NCBI GenBank assembly: GCA_947037995.1
Contig: CAMQUV010000040.1
Coordinates: 1-8,126 of the forward strand
Origin: an uncultured Rikenellaceae bacterium
Lineage (GTDB): Bacteria; Bacteroidota; Bacteroidia; Bacteroidales; Rikenellaceae
DNA: 8,126 nt
Direction of reading: 5' to 3'
The notes under the pieces were generated by a model. That model was not told the DNA's origin and ran no database searches. It worked only from the letters and a program-made list of their open reading frames with translations. A program made the position numbers and the translations under genes. Below are positions 1 to 7,107 of the stretch, piece by piece; positions within the stretch are counted from its first letter, which is position 1; each line of letters starts with the position of its first letter.

Positions 1-1193
1 CTAAGGTTCGAAAGTTCAAGTAGTTCAGTATTATATCCCGTACGGTTATTCGAGTAAAGGCTCGAGTAGTTATTAGGTGCATATCCGAGTTGTCCGGCCA
101 TAGCTCTACGCGAGTTTGGTCCGAGTACGTATCTAGTAACAAGGATTTTATCCATATCGAGAGCAGGGTTTGAGAGCAGAATTTCTTTTCTCAGTTGCAG
201 TGCAAGCATAGCTCTTTCGATAGTTTTAGGGTCTAGTTCATATATTTTCACAAAAGATTCTTTCGTAACATCTCTGAACTGCACAATTTTTTCATTGAAT
301 TTAGCTTTATCGTAGCCCGGAGTTCTCGAAAAATCGCTATATGCTTTCTCAACAGCCTGAGGGTTAATCCATTGTGTCTGTTCTTGTACGCTTAGTATCG
401 TGTTAATTTCTTTGCTAAGCTCGATATAGGCAAGGATGCGCGTTTTGATATCTTTAATTTTCTCGATATTCACCACTTTTGTGTTAAAGTAGCTCTTATT
501 AGCAAGGTCTTTACTCGCTGTATTAACCGCCATTTGTTCAATTGCGGTACCTTTTGTAGTAAGCCAATCTTTGAGCGAAGATTTGGTATATTGCAATAGT
601 TCGGTATTAATTTCGGGATACTTTGCAATAAGCGCTTTCGCCTCATCCATTCCACTTTTTTCGAGGACTTTGAACTGCGCCGAGCCTTTTGAGCTCTCAT
701 TGTCAATCCCTATGTCACTACGAAATGTTTTGAAATTTTTGCCAACTAGGTCAACAATAATCATACTATTAGCGTGCGCAAGCATTCCGTGAGTATATCT
801 TTTAGAAGCAATGGCAAAGTTTTTGCCATTAAAATTTTTTGTGAGTCTAAACCAACCACCATCAACGTGTTTGTATTTATAGTCCATTTGGTCTAGTCTG
901 TGCTCTTTGCCATCAGCATCAATAAGGACAGCGTCAGCCCAAACAGCGTGGTCAAAGTCATTACCATCAGCTGTTGCCGATGTAACGAGCACCAATTCTT
1001 TAAGGTTAGTCACGTCAATATTCACACTCACAGGCGCTTCGCCGAGGGTCATAATTTTAGACGTATAAGGAAGGTCTTTCGAGTTAGGTTTAGTAACTTC
1101 CGCTTTAACTTTAAGAGCATAGTCCAGCCATTCTTGCGAGTTGGCCGAGAGTACAGAGAGCAGAGCTACGATAGCGATAAAAATCGTTTTCAT
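1..1193 (-). CDS. Exported NPCBM-domain protein, partial; HZS-alpha-like region begins at the cut
   Basis: The frame starts at ATG 1193 and stays open for 397 codons to the left edge, so the C-terminus is missing. Residues 1-20 form a Sec signal peptide (Lys near the start, hydrophobic core, likely cleavage after ANS). Residues about 50-175 resemble an NPCBM carbohydrate-binding module: a beta-rich stretch with TSATADGNDFDHAVWADA near 71-88, then GMLAHANSMIIVDL near 136-149 and FRSDIGIDN near 157-165. Residues about 178-335 are charged and mostly helical. From about 336 the text (EILLSNPALDMDKILVTRY, then LGYAPNNYSSLYSNNRTGYN) recalls the region in planctomycete and Bacteroidetes proteins that precedes a hydrazine-synthase-alpha-like propeller and often a cytochrome c motif. 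No CxxCH is visible in the part present. It lies 45 bases downstream of the propeller lipoprotein and is probably last in the visible operon. The NPCBM call is moderately sure; the HZS-alpha link is from memory of family patterns. Confidence 0.85.
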   Translation of the reverse strand, partial: MKTIFIAIVALLSVLSANSQEWLDYALKVKAEVTKPNSKDLPYTSKIMTLGEAPVSVNIDVTNLKELVLVTSATADGNDFDHAVWADAVLIDADGKEHRLDQMDYKYKHVDGGWFRLTKNFNGKNFAIASKRYTHGMLAHANSMIIVDLVGKNFKTFRSDIGIDNESSKGSAQFKVLEKSGMDEAKALIAKYPEINTELLQYTKSSLKDWLTTKGTAIEQMAVNTASKDLANKSYFNTKVVNIEKIKDIKTRILAYIELSKEINTILSVQEQTQWINPQAVEKAYSDFSRTPGYDKAKFNEKIVQFRDVTKESFVKIYELDPKTIERAMLALQLRKEILLSNPALDMDKILVTRYVLGPNSRRAMAGQLGYAPNNYSSLYSNNRTGYNTELLELSNL

Positions 1194-1238
1194 TTGATTA
1201 AGTAGTTAGTTTTTTATGTTTGTGTAATTAGATTTATT

Positions 1239-2123
1239 TTATTTTTCGAAGATATAGAATGCCGAGATAAACTTGAGTGCATCAGGATTTTTGAACTCCC
1301 AAACCACTTTGCCATTCCCATCAATTTCTTTGAGTTGCCACTGGTCATTTTTCGCAGCGTGCCCCTGCCAGTTACTGACCATAAGGTTGCCATTGGGCAT
1401 TATAGATGCCTGCGTAAGGAATGCAGCACCCAGTTGCTTAGCAGTAGCTAGAACCTTAATTTCTTTGAGCGATTCTCTATCATATATTGCAATTTTGCCA
1501 GCCGCCACAATCAGAAGGTTTCCATCTTTTTGCTCCTCGACACAAAACGCACCGGGTCCGACATCAAATTTTTTCACAGTTTCACCTTTTGCATTGACTT
1601 CCCACACTTGGTGATTTCCCATCAACGGCACAAGGTAGTTTCCATTTTTCGCCTTAACGACCTGTCTAAACTGACTATGGTGGTCTTTGATTCCGGTATC
1701 AAATTTCGTCATAGTAATTTTATTACCCCTCTTGTCTGTTTCCGCGATATACGCTGGCGAACCCGCCGCCGCAATTAAATATCCGCCATCAATGATTTGC
1801 GCAGTTTGCAACTCTTCATTTTCTTTAAGCCTTTGTATATCCCACACCACAAGACTGTCTTTCGACAAAAGTCTCGCGCCTCTTCTATACGAGAACAGTA
1901 GCGAACCGTTATCGTCAACCGAGACGGTGTTACACTCTCTATCCCCATCAGGCAGAGCAATTCTTCGTTCAATTTTCTGCGTTTGTTTGTCTATAATAAA
2001 AATAGAGTCGCAATACGAGCCCGCAACAGCAATTTTAGTTGTTTTAGCAGGTTCTACATTAGTGCAGCAGAGGCAAACCAATGCCACTGCTACTATAGTT
2101 GTTATCAATCTAAGTTTTTTCAC
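1239..2123 (-). CDS. Beta-propeller (PQQ-like/NHL-like) lipoprotein
   Basis: This is a 294-residue exported protein of unknown substrate. The N-terminus is a lipoprotein-type signal: KKLR, a hydrophobic stretch, then three cysteines at 17, 19 and 20, with C19 or C20 the probable lipidated residue. The rest is a run of short beta-strand repeats with turns of the form DxxGxxL or KNGNYLV (about residues 68-75, 160-167, 203-208, 246-251). Near the C-terminus comes a PQQ-blade-like LKEIDGNGKVVWEF. These repeats point to a single propeller domain that fills the mature protein. No CxxCH or catalytic motif is visible. It sits 22 bases after the LsrF-like gene and 45 bases before the NPCBM gene, so it is very probably co-transcribed with them. 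A substrate- or partner-binding role beside the exported haem proteins is a guess. Confidence 0.85.
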   Translation of the reverse strand: MKKLRLITTIVAVALVCLCCTNVEPAKTTKIAVAGSYCDSIFIIDKQTQKIERRIALPDGDRECNTVSVDDNGSLLFSYRRGARLLSKDSLVVWDIQRLKENEELQTAQIIDGGYLIAAAGSPAYIAETDKRGNKITMTKFDTGIKDHHSQFRQVVKAKNGNYLVPLMGNHQVWEVNAKGETVKKFDVGPGAFCVEEQKDGNLLIVAAGKIAIYDRESLKEIKVLATAKQLGAAFLTQASIMPNGNLMVSNWQGHAAKNDQWQLKEIDGNGKVVWEFKNPDALKFISAFYIFEK

Positions 2124-2145
2124 TTTAAGATTATTTTAGAGTTAA

Positions 2146-3018
2146 TTATTTAAGGTCAAGGAACATTTCATATCCTTGTTTGGCCGATAGTCCTTCGTGC
2201 ACAACTGCCGAAACAGCTTGAATCATCGCTTCAGGAGCCTCGCTTTGGAAAACGTTACGTCCCATATCGACACCCGCTGCGCCTTCGTTGATAGCCACAT
2301 AGCAAAGTTCTAGTGCTTCGAGCTCAGGAAGTTTTTTGCCACCCGCAATTACAATAGGTACTGGGCAAGCATTTACTACTTTAGCAAAGCCATCACAGTA
2401 ATACGTTTTCACGATGTTAGCGCCGTTTTCTGCCGCCACACGCGATGCTAGTCCAAAGTATTTAGAGTCTCTAGCCATTTGTGTTCCCACAGCCGTAACT
2501 CCCATAGTTGGGATACCATATTTGTAACCATAATCCGCTGCTTTCACAAGGTTTTTGATTGTAAGGGCTTCATAAGTTCCACCCGCCGAAATCATTACCG
2601 CAAGAGCCGAAGCGTTAAGTCTAACCGCATCAATAGGGTCAATAACACATTCGTTGTTAAGTTCAGTAAGGATAGTCGAACCAGCCGAATAGCGCAGGCA
2701 AATAGCTTTATTGCTATTAGCAGGCACAACGCTACGAAGTGAACCTCTGGTACACATAAGCGAGTCAGCATATTTAATAAGAGGAGCAATCCCCAAATCA
2801 AGTCTTTCGAGTCCCGATGTAGGTCCCATAATATATCCGTGGTCGAACGCAAGCATCACAGTTTTGCCCGTAGAGGGTCTGAAAATACGACTCATTCTAT
2901 CGCGAATACCCCAGTCAGTTCCTTCGAGCCCTTTGAGGTGATAGTTATTCGTTGCTACTGGAGTGCCAATACCATAATCTTTATCCTTGTTTTCAAGGAT
3001 TCCATCCATATCTGCCAT
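2146..3018 (-). CDS. lsrF: LsrF-family thiolase/aldolase (class I aldolase fold)
   Basis: This 290-residue protein resembles E. coli LsrF from end to end. Shared features include the opening MAD-D-I pattern, DWG and SRIF-P-TGKTVMLAFDHGY near residues 35-62, GLER and LMCTRG-LRSVVP near 69-99, the Schiff-base lysine segment IVKTYY at about K204, CPVPIVIAGGKKLPE near 218-232 and GVDMGRNVFQSE near 249-260. In E. coli, LsrF acts on 3-hydroxy-5-phosphonooxypentane-2,4-dione and transfers an acetyl group to CoA, finishing autoinducer-2 breakdown. The lysine and the phosphate-loop glycines are intact, so an active enzyme is likely. It is cytoplasmic, as no signal peptide is present. The start at 3018 matches the family N-terminus and follows an A-rich leader. 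It lies beside dhaL and dhaK rather than lsrK/lsrG, so the substrate may be another phosphorylated ketose or dione. The family is near certain; the reaction is not. Confidence 0.92.
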   Translation of the reverse strand: MADMDGILENKDKDYGIGTPVATNNYHLKGLEGTDWGIRDRMSRIFRPSTGKTVMLAFDHGYIMGPTSGLERLDLGIAPLIKYADSLMCTRGSLRSVVPANSNKAICLRYSAGSTILTELNNECVIDPIDAVRLNASALAVMISAGGTYEALTIKNLVKAADYGYKYGIPTMGVTAVGTQMARDSKYFGLASRVAAENGANIVKTYYCDGFAKVVNACPVPIVIAGGKKLPELEALELCYVAINEGAAGVDMGRNVFQSEAPEAMIQAVSAVVHEGLSAKQGYEMFLDLK

Positions 3019-3061
3019 TTTTGTTATTTTTTTAAAGTTATTAATTTCTAAGTTATCTTAT

Positions 3062-3682
3062 TTACAATGCTTTAGCAAAAGCATCTATCATAGTAGCCCA
3101 CGAGAGAGCTCCTGCATCCATCGGTCCGACGGATTTGTCACCAAGGTTGCGCGCTCTGCCAAAATTAGCTTTCATCGCTCTGGTTTTCTCAGCTCCTTCA
3201 AGAGCCGCTACTGCCGCAAAAGTAATAATTTCTTTACAATCAGTAGTTGTAGTGTACTCAATCGCTTGCGCCGCAGGCACGATTGCATCAATAATAGTTT
3301 TGTCGCCTGGTTGCGCTTTAGTATTTTTCTGCACACCTTCGATTGCACCTTTAAACATTTTTTTCAGTTGTTCGGCATCAATTTCGACTACATTATCTTC
3401 AAAAGTATCAGCCATACCCAACAGGAATCCACCTAGTAGAGTCGAGGTCGAACCCGATGTTTGTAGCATTACTCCGAATCCCATATCTCCAAGTATAGTT
3501 TTGAAGTCTTTACTTTTCAGGCTTTCAATTTGCACCACTTTCAGCGCAGCAGTAATCGCTTCGCCGTGGTCGCCATCACCAAGAACTGCGTCCAGTTTAG
3601 AAAATTCTTCTGCCCTTGCCGAAATTGTTTCGTAAGCGGCCGCAACCATACGTTGAAAGTCTACTATAGTAATATTTTGCAT
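3062..3682 (-). CDS. dhaL: Dihydroxyacetone kinase subunit DhaL (nucleotide-binding)
   Basis: This 206-residue protein is the normal length for DhaL, the helical subunit that carries ADP or ATP and passes phosphate to the ketose held by DhaK. The Mg-binding motif LDAVLGDGDHG sits at residues 30-40, with D31, D36 and D38 matching the three metal aspartates of DhaL. A variant of the usual SGP-GTLL loop is present as TSGSTSTLLGG (75-85). GDKTIIDA (126-133) and the closing FGRARNLGDKSVGPMDAGA (174-192) also fit the family. It is cytoplasmic and 24 bases downstream of dhaK, the usual pairing. No DhaM is encoded in the window, so the phosphate donor (phosphotransferase system through a distant DhaM, or ATP directly) cannot be told. 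The altered SGSTST loop is mildly unusual. Family assignment is secure; the natural substrate could be dihydroxyacetone or a larger ketose. Confidence 0.94.
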   Translation of the reverse strand: MQNITIVDFQRMVAAAYETISARAEEFSKLDAVLGDGDHGEAITAALKVVQIESLKSKDFKTILGDMGFGVMLQTSGSTSTLLGGFLLGMADTFEDNVVEIDAEQLKKMFKGAIEGVQKNTKAQPGDKTIIDAIVPAAQAIEYTTTTDCKEIITFAAVAALEGAEKTRAMKANFGRARNLGDKSVGPMDAGALSWATMIDAFAKAL

Positions 3683-3706
3683 TTTATTTAAATTATTTGT
3701 TCGTAA

Positions 3707-4720
3707 TTATTTTATTATATGTCTAGTCCAATACGGAGCATCCGCAGCGTGTTTGGTGATATAATCAGCGTGGTCATCATCAAGTTTGGCCATAATCATT
3801 TGAAAACCAGCTTGTTCTTGCACAGTAAGCAATTCGCCTGCATATCCGTCAACAATTTCAATAGAAAGAGTTTCAAGGTATTTCGCAACCGCTCTAAAAA
3901 CAACCAATTGTTCCATAAGAGTAGTAGCTCCGACCCCATTAATATACAACGCAATTTTGTTGCCACTTTTGAGATTAAGTTTCTCGATGATTTGTTTCGC
4001 CATAAATAGTGCAGTGTCGTCAGCCGAAATAAGCGGTTCTGAACCATTAGCACCAGCCTCGCCGTGCTGTCCCATCCCGATTTGCATTTGCCCCTCAGGA
4101 AGTTCCGTAATGACGGCACCGTTTTGTGGGTGTGAACAGCTTTTCATAGCCACCGCAAGCGTAGCGATATTCTCGTTAAGTCTTTCACCTATTTCGATAA
4201 TTTCGTCGAGCGATTTGCCAGCTTCCGCCGCCGCTCCAACAACTTTGTACATAGCCACCGCTCCTGCCAGACCTCTACGGTCGTCATTAGGAGTGTCTAG
4301 TCCAGCCGAGATATCATCGTGAGTCATAATTGATTTGACTTTGATACCTGTTCGTTCGGCAAGTTGCATCGCCATATTACCACTCATAACGTCACCAGAA
4401 TGGTTTAGCACGAGTAGCAGTATCCCAGCGGGTCTATTAAATTTTTGTAGCGCTTGGAAGACTCTTTGGGCTCCCGGTGCTGCGAAGATGTCTCCGACCA
4501 CAGAGCAGTCGAGCATACCTTTACCAACGAAACCACTAACAGCAGGTTCGTGTCCGCTGCCCCCAAAAGCAATCACAGCAACTTTATCGTCTGATTTCGC
4601 TTGCGTACGAACAACGATATTTTCGCCATCAAGTTTCACTTGGTTTTTAAACGCCATAGTGAATCCTTCAAGAAGTTCGGCCGTAAGATTTTCAGGTTTA
4701 TTTATGAATTTTGTTTTCAT
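3707..4720 (-). CDS. dhaK: Dihydroxyacetone kinase subunit DhaK (substrate-binding)
   Basis: This 337-residue protein is typical DhaK length. It begins with FINKPENLTAELLEGF, the family's opening. GGSGHEPAVSGFVGKGML (residues 53-70) contains H57, which matches the first substrate-site histidine, and VVGDIFAAP follows. NHSGD (106-110) supplies the catalytic-type D110. GMGQHGEAG (215-223) carries H219, at the place of the histidine that forms a covalent hemiaminal with dihydroxyacetone. All three key residues are present, so the enzyme should bind a short ketose or aldose covalently. The usual HEPAHAGFVG reads HEPAVSGFVG here. DhaK-type kinases acting on erythrulose and other C4 ketoses are known, so this could be a variant specificity. 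It is cytoplasmic, paired with dhaL 24 bases downstream, and preceded by a 64-base AT-rich gap after the VOC-like gene. There is no fused DhaL domain, so it is not the single-chain ATP-dependent form. Confidence 0.95.
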   Translation of the reverse strand: MKTKFINKPENLTAELLEGFTMAFKNQVKLDGENIVVRTQAKSDDKVAVIAFGGSGHEPAVSGFVGKGMLDCSVVGDIFAAPGAQRVFQALQKFNRPAGILLLVLNHSGDVMSGNMAMQLAERTGIKVKSIMTHDDISAGLDTPNDDRRGLAGAVAMYKVVGAAAEAGKSLDEIIEIGERLNENIATLAVAMKSCSHPQNGAVITELPEGQMQIGMGQHGEAGANGSEPLISADDTALFMAKQIIEKLNLKSGNKIALYINGVGATTLMEQLVVFRAVAKYLETLSIEIVDGYAGELLTVQEQAGFQMIMAKLDDDHADYITKHAADAPYWTRHIIK

Positions 4721-4784
4721 TATATAAGTTTTATTTTTTGTTGTTTTTACGAATTAAATAATATTAGTCCGGTTTTTTCGACCT

Positions 4785-5099
4785 TTATTTAGTCCACATA
4801 AGTTCAACCGCAATGCCTTCTTCTTCAACAAACGCAATCCAGTTTCCGTTTCCACAGTCCGTAGGTTGCAGTATTATTTTAGCATTTTGGAGTTCCTCAT
4901 CAATATTATCGACTTTATATGCAACGTGTGTGCAGTCTTGTATCAATTTAGGCATCCAGCTATCTTTGTCAAAGCGCAGCCATTCGATACGATTTTTGCT
5001 TTTGCTATAGTCTGTCAGAAAAAGTTTCATTCCTTCGTTATAGATTTCCCCCTCAACAGGTGTTGTTCTAGGGATACCAAAGTGGTCAAATGTTCTCAT
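4785..5099 (-). CDS. Small VOC-like (glyoxalase-fold) protein
   Basis: This is a 104-residue cytoplasmic protein. It opens with FDHFGIP and EGEIYNEGMKLFLTD, continues with RIEWLRF (about residues 38-44), then THVAYKVDNIDEEL (about 58-71) and ends IAFVEEEGIAVELMW. This order (H-x-G-I-P, an EWLRF-type strand, HVAY-V-DD, a closing glutamate strand) fits a vicinal-oxygen-chelate module, with H6, E39, H59 and E99 as possible metal ligands. The exact roles are inferred. Two VOC modules usually make one site, so it probably works as a dimer. It lies 50 bases after the cupin gene and 64 before dhaK. That suggests a task on the same sugar or dicarbonyl substrate, such as isomerisation or epimerisation, but no reaction is established by the sequence. 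Confidence 0.82.
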   Translation of the reverse strand: MRTFDHFGIPRTTPVEGEIYNEGMKLFLTDYSKSKNRIEWLRFDKDSWMPKLIQDCTHVAYKVDNIDEELQNAKIILQPTDCGNGNWIAFVEEEGIAVELMWTK

Positions 5100-5149
5100 T
5101 ATATTATTTAATTGTATAGTGTTAAAAAAGTCCTTTTGTAATTGTGTAA

Positions 5150-5833
5150 TTACATTTTAGCAGCAGGGTTGGTAAATCCAAGTCCCGCACCGTCGTGATA
5201 GTTAGCAAATTCGTGAACGATAGCACCTTGGTCGCCTGCTCTAAGGAAGTGGAATGTACCCATACCTTTATCTTTCAGGTGTCTAAGGTCTCCAACTTGT
5301 AGCAGTTCGCAATTTCTCGATTTTGCAGTAGCAAGTTGAGTTTGCGCAATAAATTTCTCAGCTCCTTCGGTAGGTTCGCCAACTTCCGAGAAGTTATAAG
5401 CCGAACCGTTACGTACTAACCAGCTTTCCATTTTCGCAGGAAATTCAGTTTTGACGTGGTTATGTTCAGGAATCATTTGCCCTGGAAGCAGGTAGATATC
5501 GTGCGAGAAGTATCCATTTTCAGCATCATTAAGCCAGAATACGCCGCCCATACCAGTATTTTCGAAGTCCCCAAGACCAAAGTCAGTGAACCACCAGTTC
5601 TCTTCGAGCCAAGGAGTTACAGGATAATCGTAGTGTGCAAACATTTCGCGGAATGATTTTTCCGCCACGTCAGCTTGGAAAACGCCGTCTTTATAGAAAT
5701 CAGCGTTAGTGTAAGTTTTTTTAAATTCTTTCATATTTTCAGTTGATGTTAGATTTGTGTCCGCTTTTTCGTTAGTCGTGCAACAAGCCGTTGCAAGTAC
5801 TGCCGCAGCAAGTAGTGTAAATAGTTGTTTCAT
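5150..5833 (-). CDS. Lipoprotein with D-lyxose-isomerase-type cupin
   Basis: This is a 227-residue protein. Residues 1-18 are a lipoprotein signal ending LATAC, with C17 as the likely lipidated residue, followed by a polar linker to about residue 33. From M34 on it resembles D-lyxose isomerase-type cupins: TDFGLGDFENTGMGGVFW (83-100), IYLLPGQMIPEHNH (113-126), AKMESWLVRNG (133-143), and IVHEF with YHDGAGLGFTNP near the end. A metal site of H124, H126, E136 and H207 can be proposed by analogy with the HxH...E...H set of the family. Such enzymes turn an aldose into a ketose. The family members I recall are cytoplasmic and begin about where M34 lies, so the exported form is odd. A shorter start at M34 would give a cytoplasmic protein, but the upstream signal is too well formed to dismiss. 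It lies 58 bases after the Rid-like gene. Confidence 0.88.
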   Translation of the reverse strand: MKQLFTLLAAAVLATACCTTNEKADTNLTSTENMKEFKKTYTNADFYKDGVFQADVAEKSFREMFAHYDYPVTPWLEENWWFTDFGLGDFENTGMGGVFWLNDAENGYFSHDIYLLPGQMIPEHNHVKTEFPAKMESWLVRNGSAYNFSEVGEPTEGAEKFIAQTQLATAKSRNCELLQVGDLRHLKDKGMGTFHFLRAGDQGAIVHEFANYHDGAGLGFTNPAAKM

Positions 5834-5891
5834 TTTAAGTTTTGTTTTTATTAATTATTATTTGATTATTATTTTCTTCAATTGTAAGTAT

Positions 5892-7034
5892 TTATTCGGC
5901 AATACCTTCGATTTCGATAAGCAGCTCATCGCGACATATATCGCTAACAACGTACAGGGTAGGTGTTGCGGGGTATCTTCGGGCAATAATTTCTTGCGCC
6001 TCTTTATACATAGTTTCCGATTTCAGGTACACTCTAAAGATTTGAATTTTGGGTACTTTCGGTACTCTAATATTATGTTTTTTCAGGTTATCGAGCGATA
6101 TAAGGTATTCAACATTTTGAATAGTCGCAATCGTTTGTTCTTGAATATCAACATTTTCGAGGCTTTTTTCGCCTCTAATAGCCGCTGTACCCGACACATA
6201 TATTTGCGCTTTGGTATCGCCAAAGACCGAGCTATAAACAACCGCCTTAGCGCGTTCAAATTTAGGTGTTGTCGTATTATCCGTTTCGCCATTAATCAGT
6301 ACTTGTTTCGAATATTGATGCGCAGCGACCTGCAATGAGTTATCGAGCGACACTGTTCTGGCAGAGTGTAGCAAAGCTGCATCAAACTGCACAATAAGCC
6401 CTCCGGCCGATGTTCCGATACCTGTTGCCGACGGGTATCCATTCCCCCAAGTCGTAGTAGCATAGTAAGAGCTTCTACAATCGTTAAGTTGTTGATAGTG
6501 TTGCCCTGCTTTCTCACAATTGCGAGTTATATTTTCGAGATAATTCCACTGTCTATCCACCATATTAAGCTCCAGCTGTTCAATTTTGAGTATTCTAGCC
6601 ATAATCCCAAAGACGTGTTCGCTTTGTTCTGCAATAGTAAGATTTTTATCATTATGTTCGACAGCGCCACTGAGCAATAATTTATCGTTATCTACCTCTA
6701 GCGTAGCATATCTAGCACCCATTAGTTGATTGATTTTGAGTTGAGGCATATATTTTTTAGATATACTTTGCACTTCGACAGCAAAAAGGCAGTCCGTAGG
6801 CGCCTGACAAACCAGCGCGACCATAGGTTTTTCGTCGTGGCTAACATACCAATCATCGAGCACCTCTACAATTTGTTGTTTAATCAGTGCATACTGCTCA
6901 TTGTTACCCACTTCGGTAAAGAATATCAGTCTGACAGGAAATTCGCCAAGTGAGATATTACGCAGCAAGACACGTGTAGCAACAATCGCATCAGGTTCGT
7001 TAGTTTTATAATTATTATATTTAATGTATGACAT
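5892..7034 (-). CDS. Rid-family protein, chorismatase-like (FkbO/Hyg5-type layout)
   Basis: This is a 380-residue cytoplasmic protein with two Rid-like (YjgF/L-PSP) halves. The first spans about residues 70-170. A link at about 185-213 reads SSYYATTTWGNGYPSATGIG. The second half spans about 262-380 and has IYVSGTAAIRGEKSLENVDI (278-297) and the closing DICRDELLIEIEGIAE. This layout is that of chorismatases such as FkbO and Hyg5, which hydrolyse chorismate, rather than of single-domain RidA. The RidA catalytic arginine position (PAR-S) reads PATP near 355-358, so RidA imine-deaminase activity is unlikely. The C367 to E374 spacing in DICRDELLIEIE fits the chorismatase Cys/Glu pair. The mid-chain segment lacks the usual chorismate-site arginine pattern, so the substrate is open. 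It follows the haem protein by 66 bases and precedes the cupin by 58. Confidence 0.85.
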   Translation of the reverse strand: MSYIKYNNYKTNEPDAIVATRVLLRNISLGEFPVRLIFFTEVGNNEQYALIKQQIVEVLDDWYVSHDEKPMVALVCQAPTDCLFAVEVQSISKKYMPQLKINQLMGARYATLEVDNDKLLLSGAVEHNDKNLTIAEQSEHVFGIMARILKIEQLELNMVDRQWNYLENITRNCEKAGQHYQQLNDCRSSYYATTTWGNGYPSATGIGTSAGGLIVQFDAALLHSARTVSLDNSLQVAAHQYSKQVLINGETDNTTTPKFERAKAVVYSSVFGDTKAQIYVSGTAAIRGEKSLENVDIQEQTIATIQNVEYLISLDNLKKHNIRVPKVPKIQIFRVYLKSETMYKEAQEIIARRYPATPTLYVVSDICRDELLIEIEGIAE

Positions 7035-7087
7035 TTGTTTCGGCTTTCTTTTTAATTATTGTTTTTATCTGTCGTCTTGTGTTTTAG

Positions 7088-7107
7088 GTTATAATTTGAT
7101 TTATAAC
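7088..7107 (-). repeat. Small AT-rich inverted repeat over the stop codon of the haem protein
   Basis: GTTATAA (7088-7094) and TTATAAC (7101-7107) pair over a 6-base loop, giving a 7-bp stem that covers the TAA stop at 7103-7101. The stem is weak and has only one G-C pair. It has no T-run after it on the minus strand and the next gene follows within 66 bases, so I do not call it a terminator. It may be chance. Confidence 0.3.

Noticed and set aside
470..706. Short minus-strand frame of 78 codons
   Set aside because: It overlaps the NPCBM gene in another frame. The long frame from 1193 to the left edge has a signal peptide and continuous domain structure.
900..1205. Plus-strand open frame of about 100 codons, and several others on the plus strand over the genes
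   Set aside because: They lie opposite strong minus-strand genes with recognisable domains, and their translations show no family signal or plausible leader.
4755..4784. Possible terminator: ccggttttttcgacc between the VOC-like gene and dhaK
   Set aside because: Only about 3 bases pair, the T-run lies on the wrong side for the minus strand, and the genes on both sides look co-transcribed.
5150..5732. Alternative cytoplasmic start at M34 of the cupin protein
   Set aside because: It fits the catalytic domain start, but the upstream 33 codons encode a complete lipoprotein signal, so the longer start was kept.
5834..5891. AT-rich gap with repeated att/tta words, considered as a promoter or small repeat array
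   Set aside because: No TTG / TAnnTTTG spacing and no regular repeat unit was found. It looks like an ordinary AT-rich leader.
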